The notes: generated by a model from the sequence alone, not told the origin. A stretch of DNA of 64,000 nt from Bacillus paralicheniformis (GCF_001042485.2 NZ_LBMN02000035.1:310001-374000); one strand, 5' to 3'; shown: positions 47,130-56,189, counted from the first letter of the stretch. Translations and numbers: made by a program.

Positions 47130-48518
47130 ATGCCAGTCAATTCGTTTGACAACTATCCAATGTCTTGGAAACCTGATAAGAAAGCATTGAAGCGTCCTTA
47201 TTATTATTCGATTGCGACATTGCTTGAAGAGGATATCGTAAACGGTTTTTTGGCGCCTGGGACAAAGCTGCCTCCGCAACGGGAACTGGCAGATTTTCTT
47301 GATTTAAACTTTACCACGATTACACGCGCCTACAAACTATGTGAGTTCAAGGGGCTGATTTATGCTGTCACCGGAAGCGGTACCTTCGTCGCTCCTAATG
47401 CTGCCCGCTCTATCACCATTTCCGCAGATAAGGTGACAAACTGCATTGATCTCGGATTTGTAGCCTCTTTTGAGCAAACCAACGGAATGGTAGCGGAGGT
47501 TGTTCAAAAAGCTGCAGATAAAAGCTATTTGGAGAAGCTAATGGACTACAATGACCCGACTGGTATTCCGCATCAAAAAACGGCAGGGCTAAACTGGATG
47601 GAATCTTTCGGTATTCACGCAGACCAAGAACATATTGCGATTGTTTCCGGTGCTCAAAATGCGTTGGCCATTGCATTGACCTCGCTGTTTGACCCTGGTG
47701 ACCGCATTGCAACTGACCTATACACGTATTCGAACTTTATTGAGCTGGCCAAAATGCTCCATATTCAATTGGTACCTGTTTCCGGTGACCAGTATGGAAT
47801 GCTGCCGGATGAACTTGAAAAGCAGTGCTGCCAGACGAAAATTCACGGCATATTTCTGATGCCCTCATGCTGTAATCCGACAACCGTGATGATATCAGAT
47901 GTTCGAAAGCATGAATTAGTGGAGGCCATCCGCAAGCATGATTTGCTGTTGATCGAGGATGATATTCATGCGTTTCTGACGGCAGGGATTGTATCAGATT
48001 ATCAGCAGCCAATGTTTAGTTTGCTTCCAGATCAGAGCATATACATTTGCAGCACCTCAAAGTCGATATGCTCCGGGTTAAGAGTTGCCTATATGGTGTA
48101 TGGGGATGCTTTACGGGAAAAGATATTGCAGGGCATTTTTAACATCAATGTCAAAACGTCATCTTTAGATGCGGAGGTCATTACTGAGCTGATTTTATCA
48201 GGTAAGGCTCATGAAATCGTTGCTCAAAAGAAAAAGCTTGCACAGTCGGCCAATGATCTTTATGCGGCATATTTTCCTGTAACTGAGCCTGGTGAACATC
48301 CTCTTAGTTTATACCGATGGCTTCCGATTGAAGAGCATGCTGACTCATCACAATTGGAGACGGATTTGAGGAAGCGTGGGATTCGGGTTTTTCATTCCGA
48401 CCGTTTTCTCAGCGGGCAGACGACGCGCGAAAAATATTTGCGCATTGCGCTTTCTTCTACAAATTCATTAGATGAGCTGAAATTAGGGTTGGATATATTA
48501 AAACAGTATCTCGGATAA
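47130..48518 (+). CDS. MocR/PdxR-type regulator (GntR HTH fused to aminotransferase fold)
   Basis: A 462-residue protein. The first 75 residues are a GntR winged helix (LPPQRELADFLDLNFTTITRA, GSGTFVAPN); the rest has the fold of a class I PLP-dependent aminotransferase, with VSGAQNALAIAL, MPSCCNPTTVM, LLIEDDIHAFL and the PLP-lysine region CSTSKSICSGLRVAYM (Ser-x-Ser-Lys). Such proteins use PLP or a PLP-amino acid adduct as signal. Divergent from azlCD, it probably regulates amino acid export. ATG at 47130 has AGGAGGAG upstream; an in-frame start at 47103 is not used. Confidence 0.9.
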   Translation: MPVNSFDNYPMSWKPDKKALKRPYYYSIATLLEEDIVNGFLAPGTKLPPQRELADFLDLNFTTITRAYKLCEFKGLIYAVTGSGTFVAPNAARSITISADKVTNCIDLGFVASFEQTNGMVAEVVQKAADKSYLEKLMDYNDPTGIPHQKTAGLNWMESFGIHADQEHIAIVSGAQNALAIALTSLFDPGDRIATDLYTYSNFIELAKMLHIQLVPVSGDQYGMLPDELEKQCCQTKIHGIFLMPSCCNPTTVMISDVRKHELVEAIRKHDLLLIEDDIHAFLTAGIVSDYQQPMFSLLPDQSIYICSTSKSICSGLRVAYMVYGDALREKILQGIFNINVKTSSLDAEVITELILSGKAHEIVAQKKKLAQSANDLYAAYFPVTEPGEHPLSLYRWLPIEEHADSSQLETDLRKRGIRVFHSDRFLSGQTTREKYLRIALSSTNSLDELKLGLDILKQYLG

Positions 48519-48648
48519 GTTGATTAATTACGGCCTTGCCAACATGTATGCATGAAGATAGCTCTTCCCTATGAAGATAATTTACAATTCTGTTACATCA
48601 TGTAAAATGGTAATTTGAAAAGAAATCTTACATTTGGGAGGTTGTGAA

Positions 48649-48732
48649 ATGCCATATAGAATGAAGCTGTATGTCCATCCGCTCCGCTTAAATTGCCGGA
48701 TCAGGCGAAAAAAGGCCAGTCAAATAAAATGA
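48649..48732 (+). CDS. Possible 27-residue peptide, perhaps a gene remnant
   Basis: A short frame MPYRMKLYVHPLRLNCRIRR with a GGGAGG seven bases before the ATG. Its stop codon lies inside a terminator hairpin (48714-48738), so it may be the start of a gene whose body was lost. The basic composition is unusual, but nothing supports a function. The stretch 48519-48648 shows no gene. Confidence 0.3.
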   Translation: MPYRMKLYVHPLRLNCRIRRKKASQIK

Positions 48733-48738
48733 CTGGCC
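48714..48738 (-). terminator. Terminator of the adhA remnant
   Basis: GGCCAGTCA and TGACTGGCC form a perfect 9-base stem; on the minus strand a run of T follows (CCTTTTTTCG). It lies 20 bases beyond the adhA stop. Confidence 0.8.
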
Positions 48739-48757
48739 TCTCTGTATTACATATGAT

Positions 48758-49628
48758 TTACAAAGTGGAGATATCAATCACGAATCGATAACGCACATCG
48801 CTGCGAAGTACGCGCTCATACGCTTCATCTTGCGGAGCGATGCCGTGTTCAGCAGCGAAATCAAGCATCTCTTGTGTCTCGCGAATGCCGCCGACTAGCG
48901 AACCTGGAATGCTGCGGCGGCCCATAATTAAGGAAAACACACTGTATTGATCCGGTTCTGCCGGCGCGCCGACGTTAACAAGTGTTCCATCTACGCGAAG
49001 AAGCGATAAATAGCATCAACGTCCAGATTGGCGGACACCGTGTTTAAAATGAGGTCAAAACGGCCCGGCCAGTTCAATAAATACAGTAGGATCACTAGTT
49101 GCAACATAATGGTCTGCGCCAAAACGCAAGGCTTCTTCTTGTTTATTCAAAGAGCGGCTCAGGACCGTTACTTCTGCCCCCATGGCATGCGCGAATTGGA
49201 TGGCGACATGGCCGAGTCCCCCCATTCCAACAACGGCAATTTTCTTGCCGGGACCTGCGTTCCAATGCTTCAAAGGAGAGTACGTGGTAATGCCCGCGCA
49301 TAAGAGCGGGCTGGCAGCATCCAAGTTCAGACTGTCCGGAATGCGGACAACGAAATCTTCTTTGACCACGATGTACTGGCTGTAACCGCCGTATGTCGGA
49401 TGACCATCGTAGTCTAAACAGTTATACGTTTGGATCACGCCTTTCGTACAAAATTGCTCCTCTCCGCTCCGACAGTATTCACATTCGCCACAGGAGTCGA
49501 CGAAGCAGCCGACCCCGACGCGGTCACCGACAGCAAATTTTTTAACGTCTGGTCCTACTGCTTTGACAATGCCGGCGATTTCATGTCCCGGAACCATTGG
49601 AAAGATTCCGCCTCCCCATTCATCATAA
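48758..49628 (-). pseudogene. adhA: Zinc alcohol dehydrogenase AdhA, multiply disrupted
   Basis: Remains of an AdhA-type dehydrogenase. Recognisable parts are [19 protein letters not shown], the structural-zinc region [15 protein letters not shown], the NAD site [20 protein letters not shown] and the end [15 protein letters not shown]. Lesions: the coding sequence before DEWGGG (about 50 codons with the catalytic Cys) is missing, the remaining ATG behind AAGGAGAG at about 49628 being out of frame; an extra base in GGCCGGGCCG (49061-49070) leads to a stop in A-G-P-F-stop; one C is missing near 49003 (CGCTTCTT); and about ten codons are missing after AAEHGIAPQ. The two single-base changes cancel in frame but stops remain. 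Promoter and terminator are intact. Confidence 0.85.
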
Positions 49629-49674
49629 CTCTCCTTGCTTTTTTCGATTAAGGCTGCGAATAAGCTGCATCTAC

Positions 49675-49705
49675 AGAATAATCGTTAAAGTCCACTTTAA
49701 CGCAA
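49675..49705 (-). promoter_or_regulatory. MerR-type promoter with 19-base spacer upstream of adhA
   Basis: On the minus strand TTGCGT (49705-49700) and TATTCT (49680-49675) are 19 bases apart, the long spacer typical of MerR-family activation. The spacer lies in a perfect dyad, CGTTAAAGT-CC-ACTTTAACG on the plus strand (49683-49702), like the AdhR (MerR/NmlR-type) operator of B. subtilis, which responds to aldehydes. No adhR gene is in the window. Confidence 0.75.
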
Positions 49706-49728
49706 GGGTTTTTGTGAAATTTCCTGAT

Positions 49729-49767
49729 AAAAGCCGTCTCCAGCCTGCGCTGGAAACGGCTTTTTTT
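49729..49767 (-). terminator. Terminator of the metallo-hydrolase gene
   Basis: AAAAGCCGTCTCCAGC (49729-49744) pairs with GCTGGAAACGGCTTTTTTT (49749-49767) with one small internal mismatch. A and T runs on both sides allow both directions; on the minus strand it closes the gene ending at 49811. Confidence 0.85.
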
Positions 49768-49810
49768 AGAGTTGCAAAGGGTGTGACTTGTATACGGATA
49801 AACGGCCTGT

Positions 49811-50923
49811 TTACATATCCCACCAAAAGGACTCGGGAAGCGAGTATTGGCCGTTTAACAGGATTGTTTCACCAATCGCGGGAGCAACCATGTTGGCGCC
49901 TTTTTTCTCAGCTTCTTTCAAAGCACGTTCAATCGGCTCTTTCCAGCCATGATAGGCGAGGGTGAACGCGCCCCAGTGAATCAACATCATGTTCTTTCCT
50001 TTTACATCTTTGTGGGCCTGTACAGATTGTTCGGGTGTCATATGAATCCCGGACCAGCGTCTGTCATATTGACCGCCCTCCATTAAGGTGATATCAAAAG
50101 GGCCGTATTTTTTGCCGATTTCCTTAAAATGTTCATCATATCCCCCGTCACCGCTCGTATAAAAACGCGTATGCTTTCCGAGGATAACCCAGCCGCCCCA
50201 CAGGGTCGTGTTTCGATTCAACAATCCTCTACCCGAAAAGTGTTTGGACGGTGTCAAGGATATCGTCAAACCTTGAAACTCCGTTTCATCCCACCAATTG
50301 AGCTCTGTGATTTTTTCTTTCTCAACTCCCCACCGTATCAAGTGTGCGCTGACTCCGTGGGGAACGAAGAAATGACCGGCCTTTTCCTTCAGCTTTAAGA
50401 TGGATGGATAATCTAAGTGATCATAATGATCATGTGTGATCAAGACGGCGTCAATCGGCGGCATATCATCGACCATATGCAGGATGTCTTCGCTGTAGCG
50501 TCTGCTTCCGATAAATGATACGGGTGAAGCGATTGAACCCAGCATAGGATCTACGAGTATTTTTTTGCGGTCGATGCTCAGTAAAAAAGCGGAATGTCCA
50601 AACCATGTTAAGCTGTCTTCGTTATCTTTAACTGTGCTCCAATCGATCTTAGAAACAGGGATTTGACCGGAAGGGTTGCGTTCCTTGCCGCCGGAAACAG
50701 CGTCTCTCATCATCGAGAAAACGCCGGAGATTCCACCCATATCCATCTTTTCCGGAGTCTGATTGACAAATTTGCCATCTGCATAATTGTCAAAGTTTTG
50801 ATACAGCTTTTTTTGTTCTGTGCTTGGATTTCCCCCAAACACGGGGTGTAAATTGATGAATAACAAAACAGCCGCGCAAAATACGATGATAAAAATGAAT
50901 AAAAACATCATGATTTTTTTCAT
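49811..50923 (-). CDS. Membrane-anchored metallo-beta-lactamase-fold hydrolase (UlaG/NAPE-PLD-like)
   Basis: A 370-residue protein with an N-terminal membrane segment (MMFLFIFIIVFCAAVLLFI) that probably anchors it outside the cell. The zinc motif ITHDHYDHLDYPS (H-x-H-x-D-H), LTPSKHFSGRG, YTSGDGGYD and LIHWGAFTLAYH are those of the UlaG/NAPE-PLD branch of the MBL fold. Substrates in this branch range from sugar lactones to phospholipids; DSLTWFGHSAFLLSIDRKK resembles NAPE-PLD-like hydrolases. AAGGAAGGAAC precedes the ATG. It is a single-gene unit. Confidence 0.82.
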   Translation of the reverse strand: MKKIMMFLFIFIIVFCAAVLLFINLHPVFGGNPSTEQKKLYQNFDNYADGKFVNQTPEKMDMGGISGVFSMMRDAVSGGKERNPSGQIPVSKIDWSTVKDNEDSLTWFGHSAFLLSIDRKKILVDPMLGSIASPVSFIGSRRYSEDILHMVDDMPPIDAVLITHDHYDHLDYPSILKLKEKAGHFFVPHGVSAHLIRWGVEKEKITELNWWDETEFQGLTISLTPSKHFSGRGLLNRNTTLWGGWVILGKHTRFYTSGDGGYDEHFKEIGKKYGPFDITLMEGGQYDRRWSGIHMTPEQSVQAHKDVKGKNMMLIHWGAFTLAYHGWKEPIERALKEAEKKGANMVAPAIGETILLNGQYSLPESFWWDM

Positions 50924-51067
50924 TGTTCCTTCCTTTTTAGGATGATATCTTGCTGCTTCCTATTCTACCGATTATACTTGCATCATCGCCAGTGTAACGC
51001 TGTACTGTTTGAGATAATACCATCGTAGCTGAATACCGTGCATAACTAAACAGCGAATAAAAATTTA

Positions 51068-51098
51068 AAGAACCCTTCGAATTTGAAGAGTTCTTTTT
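51068..51098. terminator. Terminator after the ATP-grasp gene
   Basis: AAGAACCCTTC (51068-51078) pairs with GAAGAGTTCTT (51085-51095) with one mismatch; it lies 24 bases after the stop of the ATP-grasp gene on the minus strand. The better T-run is on the plus strand. Confidence 0.6.
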
Positions 51099-51121
51099 TG
51101 AGGCACCTTGACATAGACAAG

Positions 51122-52391
51122 TCATGTGCCACATTTCTTTTTAAATGAAGGTTTCCATTCTGACAAGTCCTGATAAACAAATGTTATATTGTCACATATT
51201 TCATAAGCAACTTCATACATATGTTCTATATCCTTAGCTGTAAATAATATACTTCCTTTGCGCCCTGTACTGTCAACAATAGGTGATATGGTGTCACCCT
51301 CTTTTACAAATAGATCAATTAATACGACCTCGGAAATGTTAGCTAGCTCATTGTATTTGATTTCTTTTATGCAACCTGGTTTTGGAATCAAGCTTAAAGA
51401 CATAGCTTGACATTTTGAAGGTGCACATCTAAATTCATCTATAGTCTTGGTAGCTAACGCATCATAATAGTATCCAAATTGAGATATGCCGGTTGTTAGT
51501 TCCACCATTTTCCATATGTTTCCGCCACCTATCCTAACTTGAGACTCTATGATTATTGGCTTTTTTTGTTTGTCTAACTTTACCTCTGTATGAGTAATGC
51601 CGTCTTCCAGTTGTATGTCCTCCAAAAATAGCATTACTTTCTCCATAATTAATTTTTTTTTGGGATTCATCTATAGGTGCCGGCATAATAGTATAGTTTA
51701 TTATAAACGTATCTTCTTTAAATATTTCAGCTGATATAGCTAGTATAGAGTGTTTTTTGTTATAAGAAACGGTTTCGACCGTATAAACTACGTCACCTTC
51801 AACGTACTCTTCCACTAAAACAGGTAGTTGAATACCATTATCTTTAATAAATACCTCTACGTTATCTCCCGTGTCTAGCTTAGACACTCCTATACCACCT
51901 GCACCAATCGGAGGCTTTATTATAATGCTGCCTTTTTTGTTCAAAAATTCATCAATGTCTTTTATGTTATTGCAAACTGTCGAATCTATCGAAAAGTCTT
52001 TGCCTGCTAGAATTTCACGCATCATGTCCTTATTGCGGGTTATCATATTAGCATTGTAAGAAGGTCCTTTAACATTAAAAATCTTTGCAATTATGCAAGC
52101 CGTATCTAAGGCTGCTTCGTTGAAAGATACTACCACCTCAAATGGTTTCTCTTTGTACAATTCTTCAGCATAGTATACAGACAAGGGTATATTTGTTGTG
52201 TCTATTTCTTTTTTATAGAAACACTTTTCTAAAATAGTTCCATCAAAGTATATGTGTTTAGTGTAAGACCCTATATACGAAACAGTATACCCCCTATCTA
52301 AAGCATCTTGTATAGGTTTTGTCCATCCCCCTATAAATAAAATGTGTGGTGTATTTTCTATGTCGATTCCTTTTGATATCTTATACATCAT
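51122..52391 (-). pseudogene. ATP-grasp ligase split by a frameshift at an A9 tract
   Basis: An ATP-grasp amino acid/peptide ligase in two overlapping frames. The upstream part (from ATG 52391, behind GAGGAG) has the pre-ATP-grasp region HILFIGGWTKPIQDALDRGY and the nucleotide-binding SIIIKPPIGAGGIGVSK and VLVEEYVEGDVVYTV. The downstream part supplies ITHTEVKL and IIIESQVRIGGGNIW, the metal-binding core, to the stop at 51122. The shift is at nine A (T9 at 51653-51661 on the plus strand); eight A would give one frame of about 422 residues. Such tracts are prone to polymerase slippage, so some full-length product may be made. It resembles BacD/carnosine-synthase-type ligases; substrates unknown. 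It is more A+T-rich than its surroundings. Confidence 0.85.
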
Positions 52392-52402
52392 AATCATCTC
52401 CT

Positions 52403-53647
52403 CTATAATGAACTCGTATATTCAATTTCGGTTCCTTTTGATACGCCTCGCCTTAACAACATCATTAAACACAATGTTGTTCCGAAGCCCCCTATAAATA
52501 ACGTAGTTTGAAGCCCGAATATAGAAACTAAAAATGCACTAGCAAAACTTCCTAATGCCCAAGCTCCCCAATTAAGCGTACGCTGTACAGCATTTACTCT
52601 GCCTAGCATGTGACTTGGTGAAGCAAGTTGTCGTATGGTTGCAGAGTAAGGGCCAAATACACCTTCTCCCATGCCATGTATGATACTTGCAGCTACTATA
52701 CCGTAAACGGTTCCCAAATATCCCATTATCGGTATAAAGGCCAGACCGATAACTGATACAGTAGCGCTATAAATAAGCATTTTTGTATTATTAATTTGTT
52801 GACTTTTTTTCATGAGTAATGTATTGCCTATTAAAAATCCCACCGCTGCTGAACCTACAACAAAGCCTATTTCAAGTTCAGATAGACCCATTACCTTATA
52901 AAGGAATATTACTAAAATACTATTTAGTATGTATTTAAAAAAACCGTAAACAGCGCCACAGCTTACAATTGGTTCTAATACAGGGTGTTTTTTAAAATAT
53001 ATCAAACCTTCATATATGTCTTTGTATACGGATTTTATATTTGCGTTTTTTAAAGAGCCCTCTGTATGCGGTTTAAACTTTGAAATAAATAATACAAACA
53101 CAAAACAAACAAAATACGTTACTGCGTCAACAGTGAAAGAGCCTGTTAATCCAACTAGAGTAATAACGATTCCTGCTAGCATAGGACCAATTACTATAGA
53201 GAGAGACTCTGAAAGAGCTAGTAGTGCATTTCCTTTTTTTAAGTTGTCTTTATCTGTTAATATTTCAGGCAAGAAAGAGGGAATTGCAATGTTGTAAAAC
53301 GTAGTAAATACTCCATTCAAAAACATGAGAAACACCAATAAAGGGAACGTTATTATATTTGTTACAGTCAGTATGAATACTGCTAAAAATAAAACGCCTT
53401 GACATATACTACAAATTAGCAAAATATTTTTTCTGTGAAGGATGTCTATCAAAGCACCAGCTACTAATCCGAAAATTAGGTAGGGTATGAATATAATCCC
53501 ACGAAGCATGGCAGCATTTGCCTCACTTGTTTGTAGCACCTCTAATGCAAAAAGAGGCAAAGCTACTATTGTAAACTGGGTACCTAACAAACTTACAGAC
53601 TGTCCTAGCCAAAGCTTGTAAAAATTAAAATGTATTTTATTTTTCAT
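52403..53647 (-). CDS. MFS exporter paired with the ATP-grasp ligase
   Basis: A 414-residue transporter of the MFS_3/enterobactin-exporter-like group with twelve segments (LWLGQSVSLLGTQFTIVALP, GLVAGALIDILHRKNILLIC, GMGEGVFGPYSATIRQLASP, RVNAVQRTLNWGAWALGSFA). AGGGGG precedes the ATG at 53647. It is upstream of the ATP-grasp gene by a dozen bases in the same transcript, so it probably exports the ligase product or protects against it, as BacE does for bacilysin. A+T-rich codon use and the Tn3 remnant upstream suggest the pair was acquired by transfer. Confidence 0.85.
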   Translation of the reverse strand: MKNKIHFNFYKLWLGQSVSLLGTQFTIVALPLFALEVLQTSEANAAMLRGIIFIPYLIFGLVAGALIDILHRKNILLICSICQGVLFLAVFILTVTNIITFPLLVFLMFLNGVFTTFYNIAIPSFLPEILTDKDNLKKGNALLALSESLSIVIGPMLAGIVITLVGLTGSFTVDAVTYFVCFVFVLFISKFKPHTEGSLKNANIKSVYKDIYEGLIYFKKHPVLEPIVSCGAVYGFFKYILNSILVIFLYKVMGLSELEIGFVVGSAAVGFLIGNTLLMKKSQQINNTKMLIYSATVSVIGLAFIPIMGYLGTVYGIVAASIIHGMGEGVFGPYSATIRQLASPSHMLGRVNAVQRTLNWGAWALGSFASAFLVSIFGLQTTLFIGGFGTTLCLMMLLRRGVSKGTEIEYTSSL

Positions 53648-53984
53648 AATAACCCCCTATTAATTCATATTATTCGAAACCTTTATACGCCAGTTCCCTT
53701 ATTCAGCATTGTTTTGGGCGTCTCAATTGTTATTAACCTCCATCCATAGTATATCTCCTATGATGACCCTCGTACGCGTTTGCGAATGTAAAAGCAAGAT
53801 ATCAAAATTGTAGTTTTTGTTTTGATGTTCAACTACAGGTGTAATTATATTGAAACAAATGACCTCAGTTTTTTAAAAAGCTGAGGTACTCTCCAATGAT
53901 CCTAATGAATGTACAGCATCAATAATCAACGAATTTATAAAACCATATCATTGAACAGGAAACATTTATCGTTGAGATTAGTGT
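53648..53984. other. Intergenic stretch upstream of the MFS gene, no gene
   Basis: No supported gene. It contains the promoter region of the MFS/ATP-grasp unit and a near-perfect palindrome at 53862-53887 (ACCTCAG, T6, AAAAAG, CTGAGGT) that may act as a terminator in either direction. Confidence 0.4.
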
Positions 53985-54224
53985 GGATTATGAGAATCAC
54001 GTGGAGGAATTGAAAAATACAATTCTAATTTTGGATTACATATCAAATGAATCCTTACGTCGTCGTATCAGTGAAAAAAGGTGAGACCATGAATGGCCTT
54101 GCGAGCGCCTTATTTTTGGGAAACGAGGGGAATTGGGATGGGAACATGTTAATTTTCTTGGAGTATACACCTTTGATATGAAGAATATAGCAAGCTTAGG
54201 TTCACTCAGCCCTCTTAATCAATG
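53985..54224 (+). pseudogene. Remnant of a Tn3-family transposase C terminus
   Basis: The plus strand yields, in consecutive frames, NTILILDYISNESLRRRISE, then KKGETMNGLASALFLGNEGN, then WEHVNFLGVYTFDMKNIASL ending PLNQ-stop at 54224. The L-R-R-R-I, K-G-E-x-M-N-x-L-A-x-A-L-F pattern is that of the TnpA C-terminal domain of Tn3-family transposons. At least two frameshifts and loss of everything upstream make it a dead relic. No terminal inverted repeats were recognised. Confidence 0.75.
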
Positions 54225-54290
54225 AATTAAAGCCGATGGTACCTTAGCATATTGTTGGTGGCCCCCAGATAGAAACCGTGGGAGGTTTAC

Positions 54291-54320
54291 AAAAAAAGAG
54301 CTGACGTTAATCGTCAGCTC
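54291..54320 (-). terminator. Terminator of the valine-catabolism operon
   Basis: GAGCTGACG (54298-54306) and CGTCAGCTC (54312-54320) form a perfect 9-base stem; seven T follow on the minus strand. It lies just beyond the last operon gene. Confidence 0.9.
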
Positions 54321-54326
54321 CCGCTT

Positions 54327-55388
54327 TTAAAATCGGACAGATTCAGAAGGTTGGAAAAACCGGTCCACTGCTTCATCGGTTACATCTGAAACGTGCCGAT
54401 ACTTGTAGTTCGGCGATTGATCACGGTCGATCAGGACGGACCGGACGCCTTCGAAGAAATCGTCGTGCTTCAAAAAGTTCTTCGCCAGCACCAGATCTGT
54501 TGCAAAGCATTCTTCCAATGTTTTTTGACGTCCGTCCGCCAGCTGTTTCAATGTGATTTTCAATGAAAATGGCGCTTTGGAAAGCATCGTTTTTTTCACA
54601 TTCGAGCTAAAAGTGCTTCCTTCGCTTTCGAGCGATTGAAGGATCTCTTCGAGCTTATCATACTTAAAATGCCGGTCAATCGCTTGCTGATCACGGGCGA
54701 GCGTGCTTTCTTGGGAGGGCTTCGTTTTCGATTCGCCGATCAGCTGATTGAGCTTTTCTTCAACGTTTACAAGGCGCCAATCTGTTTGTTCCACTGTTTG
54801 GATCAATCGTTCTAAAGCGCCGCTCTCCATGTAGGCGTCTGCCCCATTGATATACAGCACGTCTGCCGCATGGATGACAGATGCCGTTAATCCAAGATAT
54901 CTTCCTATGTGTCCCGGAGCTCTGTTTAAAAAATAGGCTGCCCCGACATCCGGAAAGAAACCGATATTCATTTCAGGCATCGCCCATTTTGTCCTCTCCG
55001 TGACAATCCGGTGGCTGGCCCCGTATGTCAGGCCGACGCCTCCCCCCATGACGATCCCATCCAAGCAGGCGATGATCGGTTTCGGAAATCGATGGACTAC
55101 CATATCGACTTCGTACTCTGTTTCAAAAAAGCACTCGGCTTCTTGCAGGGCCTGTTTTGACGAACGTGCTTCATAGAGTGCCTTAATATCCCCTCCGGCA
55201 CACAGTCCTTTTGGTCCTGCACCTTTGATGACCACAACAGAAACGTTTTGATCTGTCTCCCACTCGTTTAACTTTTCACCAATCAGACGGACCATGTCGT
55301 ATGTGAGGGAGTTGAGCGCTTTCGGACGATTCAAAACAATCGCTGCGGCGCCGTTTTGATTAACGGAAAACAGCACATCATCGGACAT
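54327..55388 (-). CDS. 3-hydroxyisobutyryl-CoA hydrolase
   Basis: A 353-residue protein of the ECH_2 branch of the crotonase family, which releases CoA from 3-hydroxyisobutyryl-CoA in valine breakdown. LNRPKALNSLTYDMVRLIGE, GLCAGGDIKALYEA, GIVMGGGVGLTYGASHRIV and MNIGFFPDVGAAYFLNRAPG are characteristic, and the length exceeds plain enoyl-CoA hydratases by about 90 residues, as expected. AAAGGAGTGGATCCAG precedes the ATG. It is the last gene of the operon and pairs with the 3-hydroxyisobutyrate dehydrogenase gene upstream. Confidence 0.9.
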   Translation of the reverse strand: MSDDVLFSVNQNGAAAIVLNRPKALNSLTYDMVRLIGEKLNEWETDQNVSVVVIKGAGPKGLCAGGDIKALYEARSSKQALQEAECFFETEYEVDMVVHRFPKPIIACLDGIVMGGGVGLTYGASHRIVTERTKWAMPEMNIGFFPDVGAAYFLNRAPGHIGRYLGLTASVIHAADVLYINGADAYMESGALERLIQTVEQTDWRLVNVEEKLNQLIGESKTKPSQESTLARDQQAIDRHFKYDKLEEILQSLESEGSTFSSNVKKTMLSKAPFSLKITLKQLADGRQKTLEECFATDLVLAKNFLKHDDFFEGVRSVLIDRDQSPNYKYRHVSDVTDEAVDRFFQPSESVRF

Positions 55389-55403
55389 CTGGATCCACTC
55401 CTT

Positions 55404-56189
55404 TTATGAATGATGAAAGTTTGGTTTGCGCTTTTCGACAAATGCGTGAATTCCTTCTTTGGCGTCTGAAGTGACAAACAGCTCGGCGAATCTGTTTCGC
55501 TCTCTCTCCAGTGCCTGTTCCATGCTTTCAGAGGCGCCCTGTACGACACATTCGACGGCGCGCCTCACGCTGGTCATGCTTTTTCCTTCGATAAAAGACG
55601 ACGCGACCCCTTCTGCCGTCTTCATCAGTTCCTCCCCCTTTACCGCCATCTGCGCAATTTTCAGCTCTACCGCTTCTTGAGCTGAAAGCGTTCGGCCCGT
55701 CAGGATGAGATCGAGTGCTGTCGCTGTATCCGTTATGTTGCGAAGCCGCTGTGTACCTCCAAACGCGGGAATCAAGCCGAGCTTTAATTCGGGAAGGCCG
55801 AGTGTTGCATCGTCTGATACGATTCTGAAGTGGCAGCTCATTGCGAGTTCCAGGCCTCCGCCAAGAGCCGGTCCGTTTATCGCCGCAATGACGGGCTTAT
55901 TGGAAGCTTCGATTTCATCACAGAGCGCCTGGCCCCCTTTTGCGAGTGCCAGCCCTAGTTTTTGGTTCCCGAGTTTTGAAACAAATTCTTTTATATCCGC
56001 TCCCGCCACAAAAAATCGTCCTTTTCCTGTGACGATGATCGCTTTTGTCTCCTCGTCGCGGGCCAATTCCCGAAAAAGAGAGCGCAATTCGGCGATACAG
56101 GAAGAAGAGAGTGTATTTGCCGGCGGATTGTTCAACGTGACGGTCGTGATGCTATGTTCTGTTTTAAGTGTGGCATATTTCAAGTTCAA
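55404..56189 (-). CDS. Enoyl-CoA hydratase (methacrylyl-CoA hydratase)
   Basis: A 261-residue crotonase-family enzyme. FFVAGADIKEFVSKLG, GPALGGGLELAMSCHFRIV and ELKLGLIPAFGGTQRLRNI cover the oxyanion hole and the catalytic glutamate region. In this operon it should hydrate methacrylyl-CoA to 3-hydroxyisobutyryl-CoA. The start is a TTG at 56189 placed eight bases behind GGGAGG; an ATG at 56246 would add 19 residues with no family similarity. Fifteen bases separate it from the hydrolase gene. Confidence 0.9.
   Translation of the reverse strand: MNLKYATLKTEHSITTVTLNNPPANTLSSSCIAELRSLFRELARDEETKAIIVTGKGRFFVAGADIKEFVSKLGNQKLGLALAKGGQALCDEIEASNKPVIAAINGPALGGGLELAMSCHFRIVSDDATLGLPELKLGLIPAFGGTQRLRNITDTATALDLILTGRTLSAQEAVELKIAQMAVKGEELMKTAEGVASSFIEGKSMTSVRRAVECVVQGASESMEQALERERNRFAELFVTSDAKEGIHAFVEKRKPNFHHS

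Noticed and set aside
49640-49735. Apparent peptide [18 protein letters not shown] upstream of adhA, first taken as coding
   Set aside because: The bases are better explained as the MerR-type promoter dyad and -10 box; the frame ends at a TAA and lacks a start.
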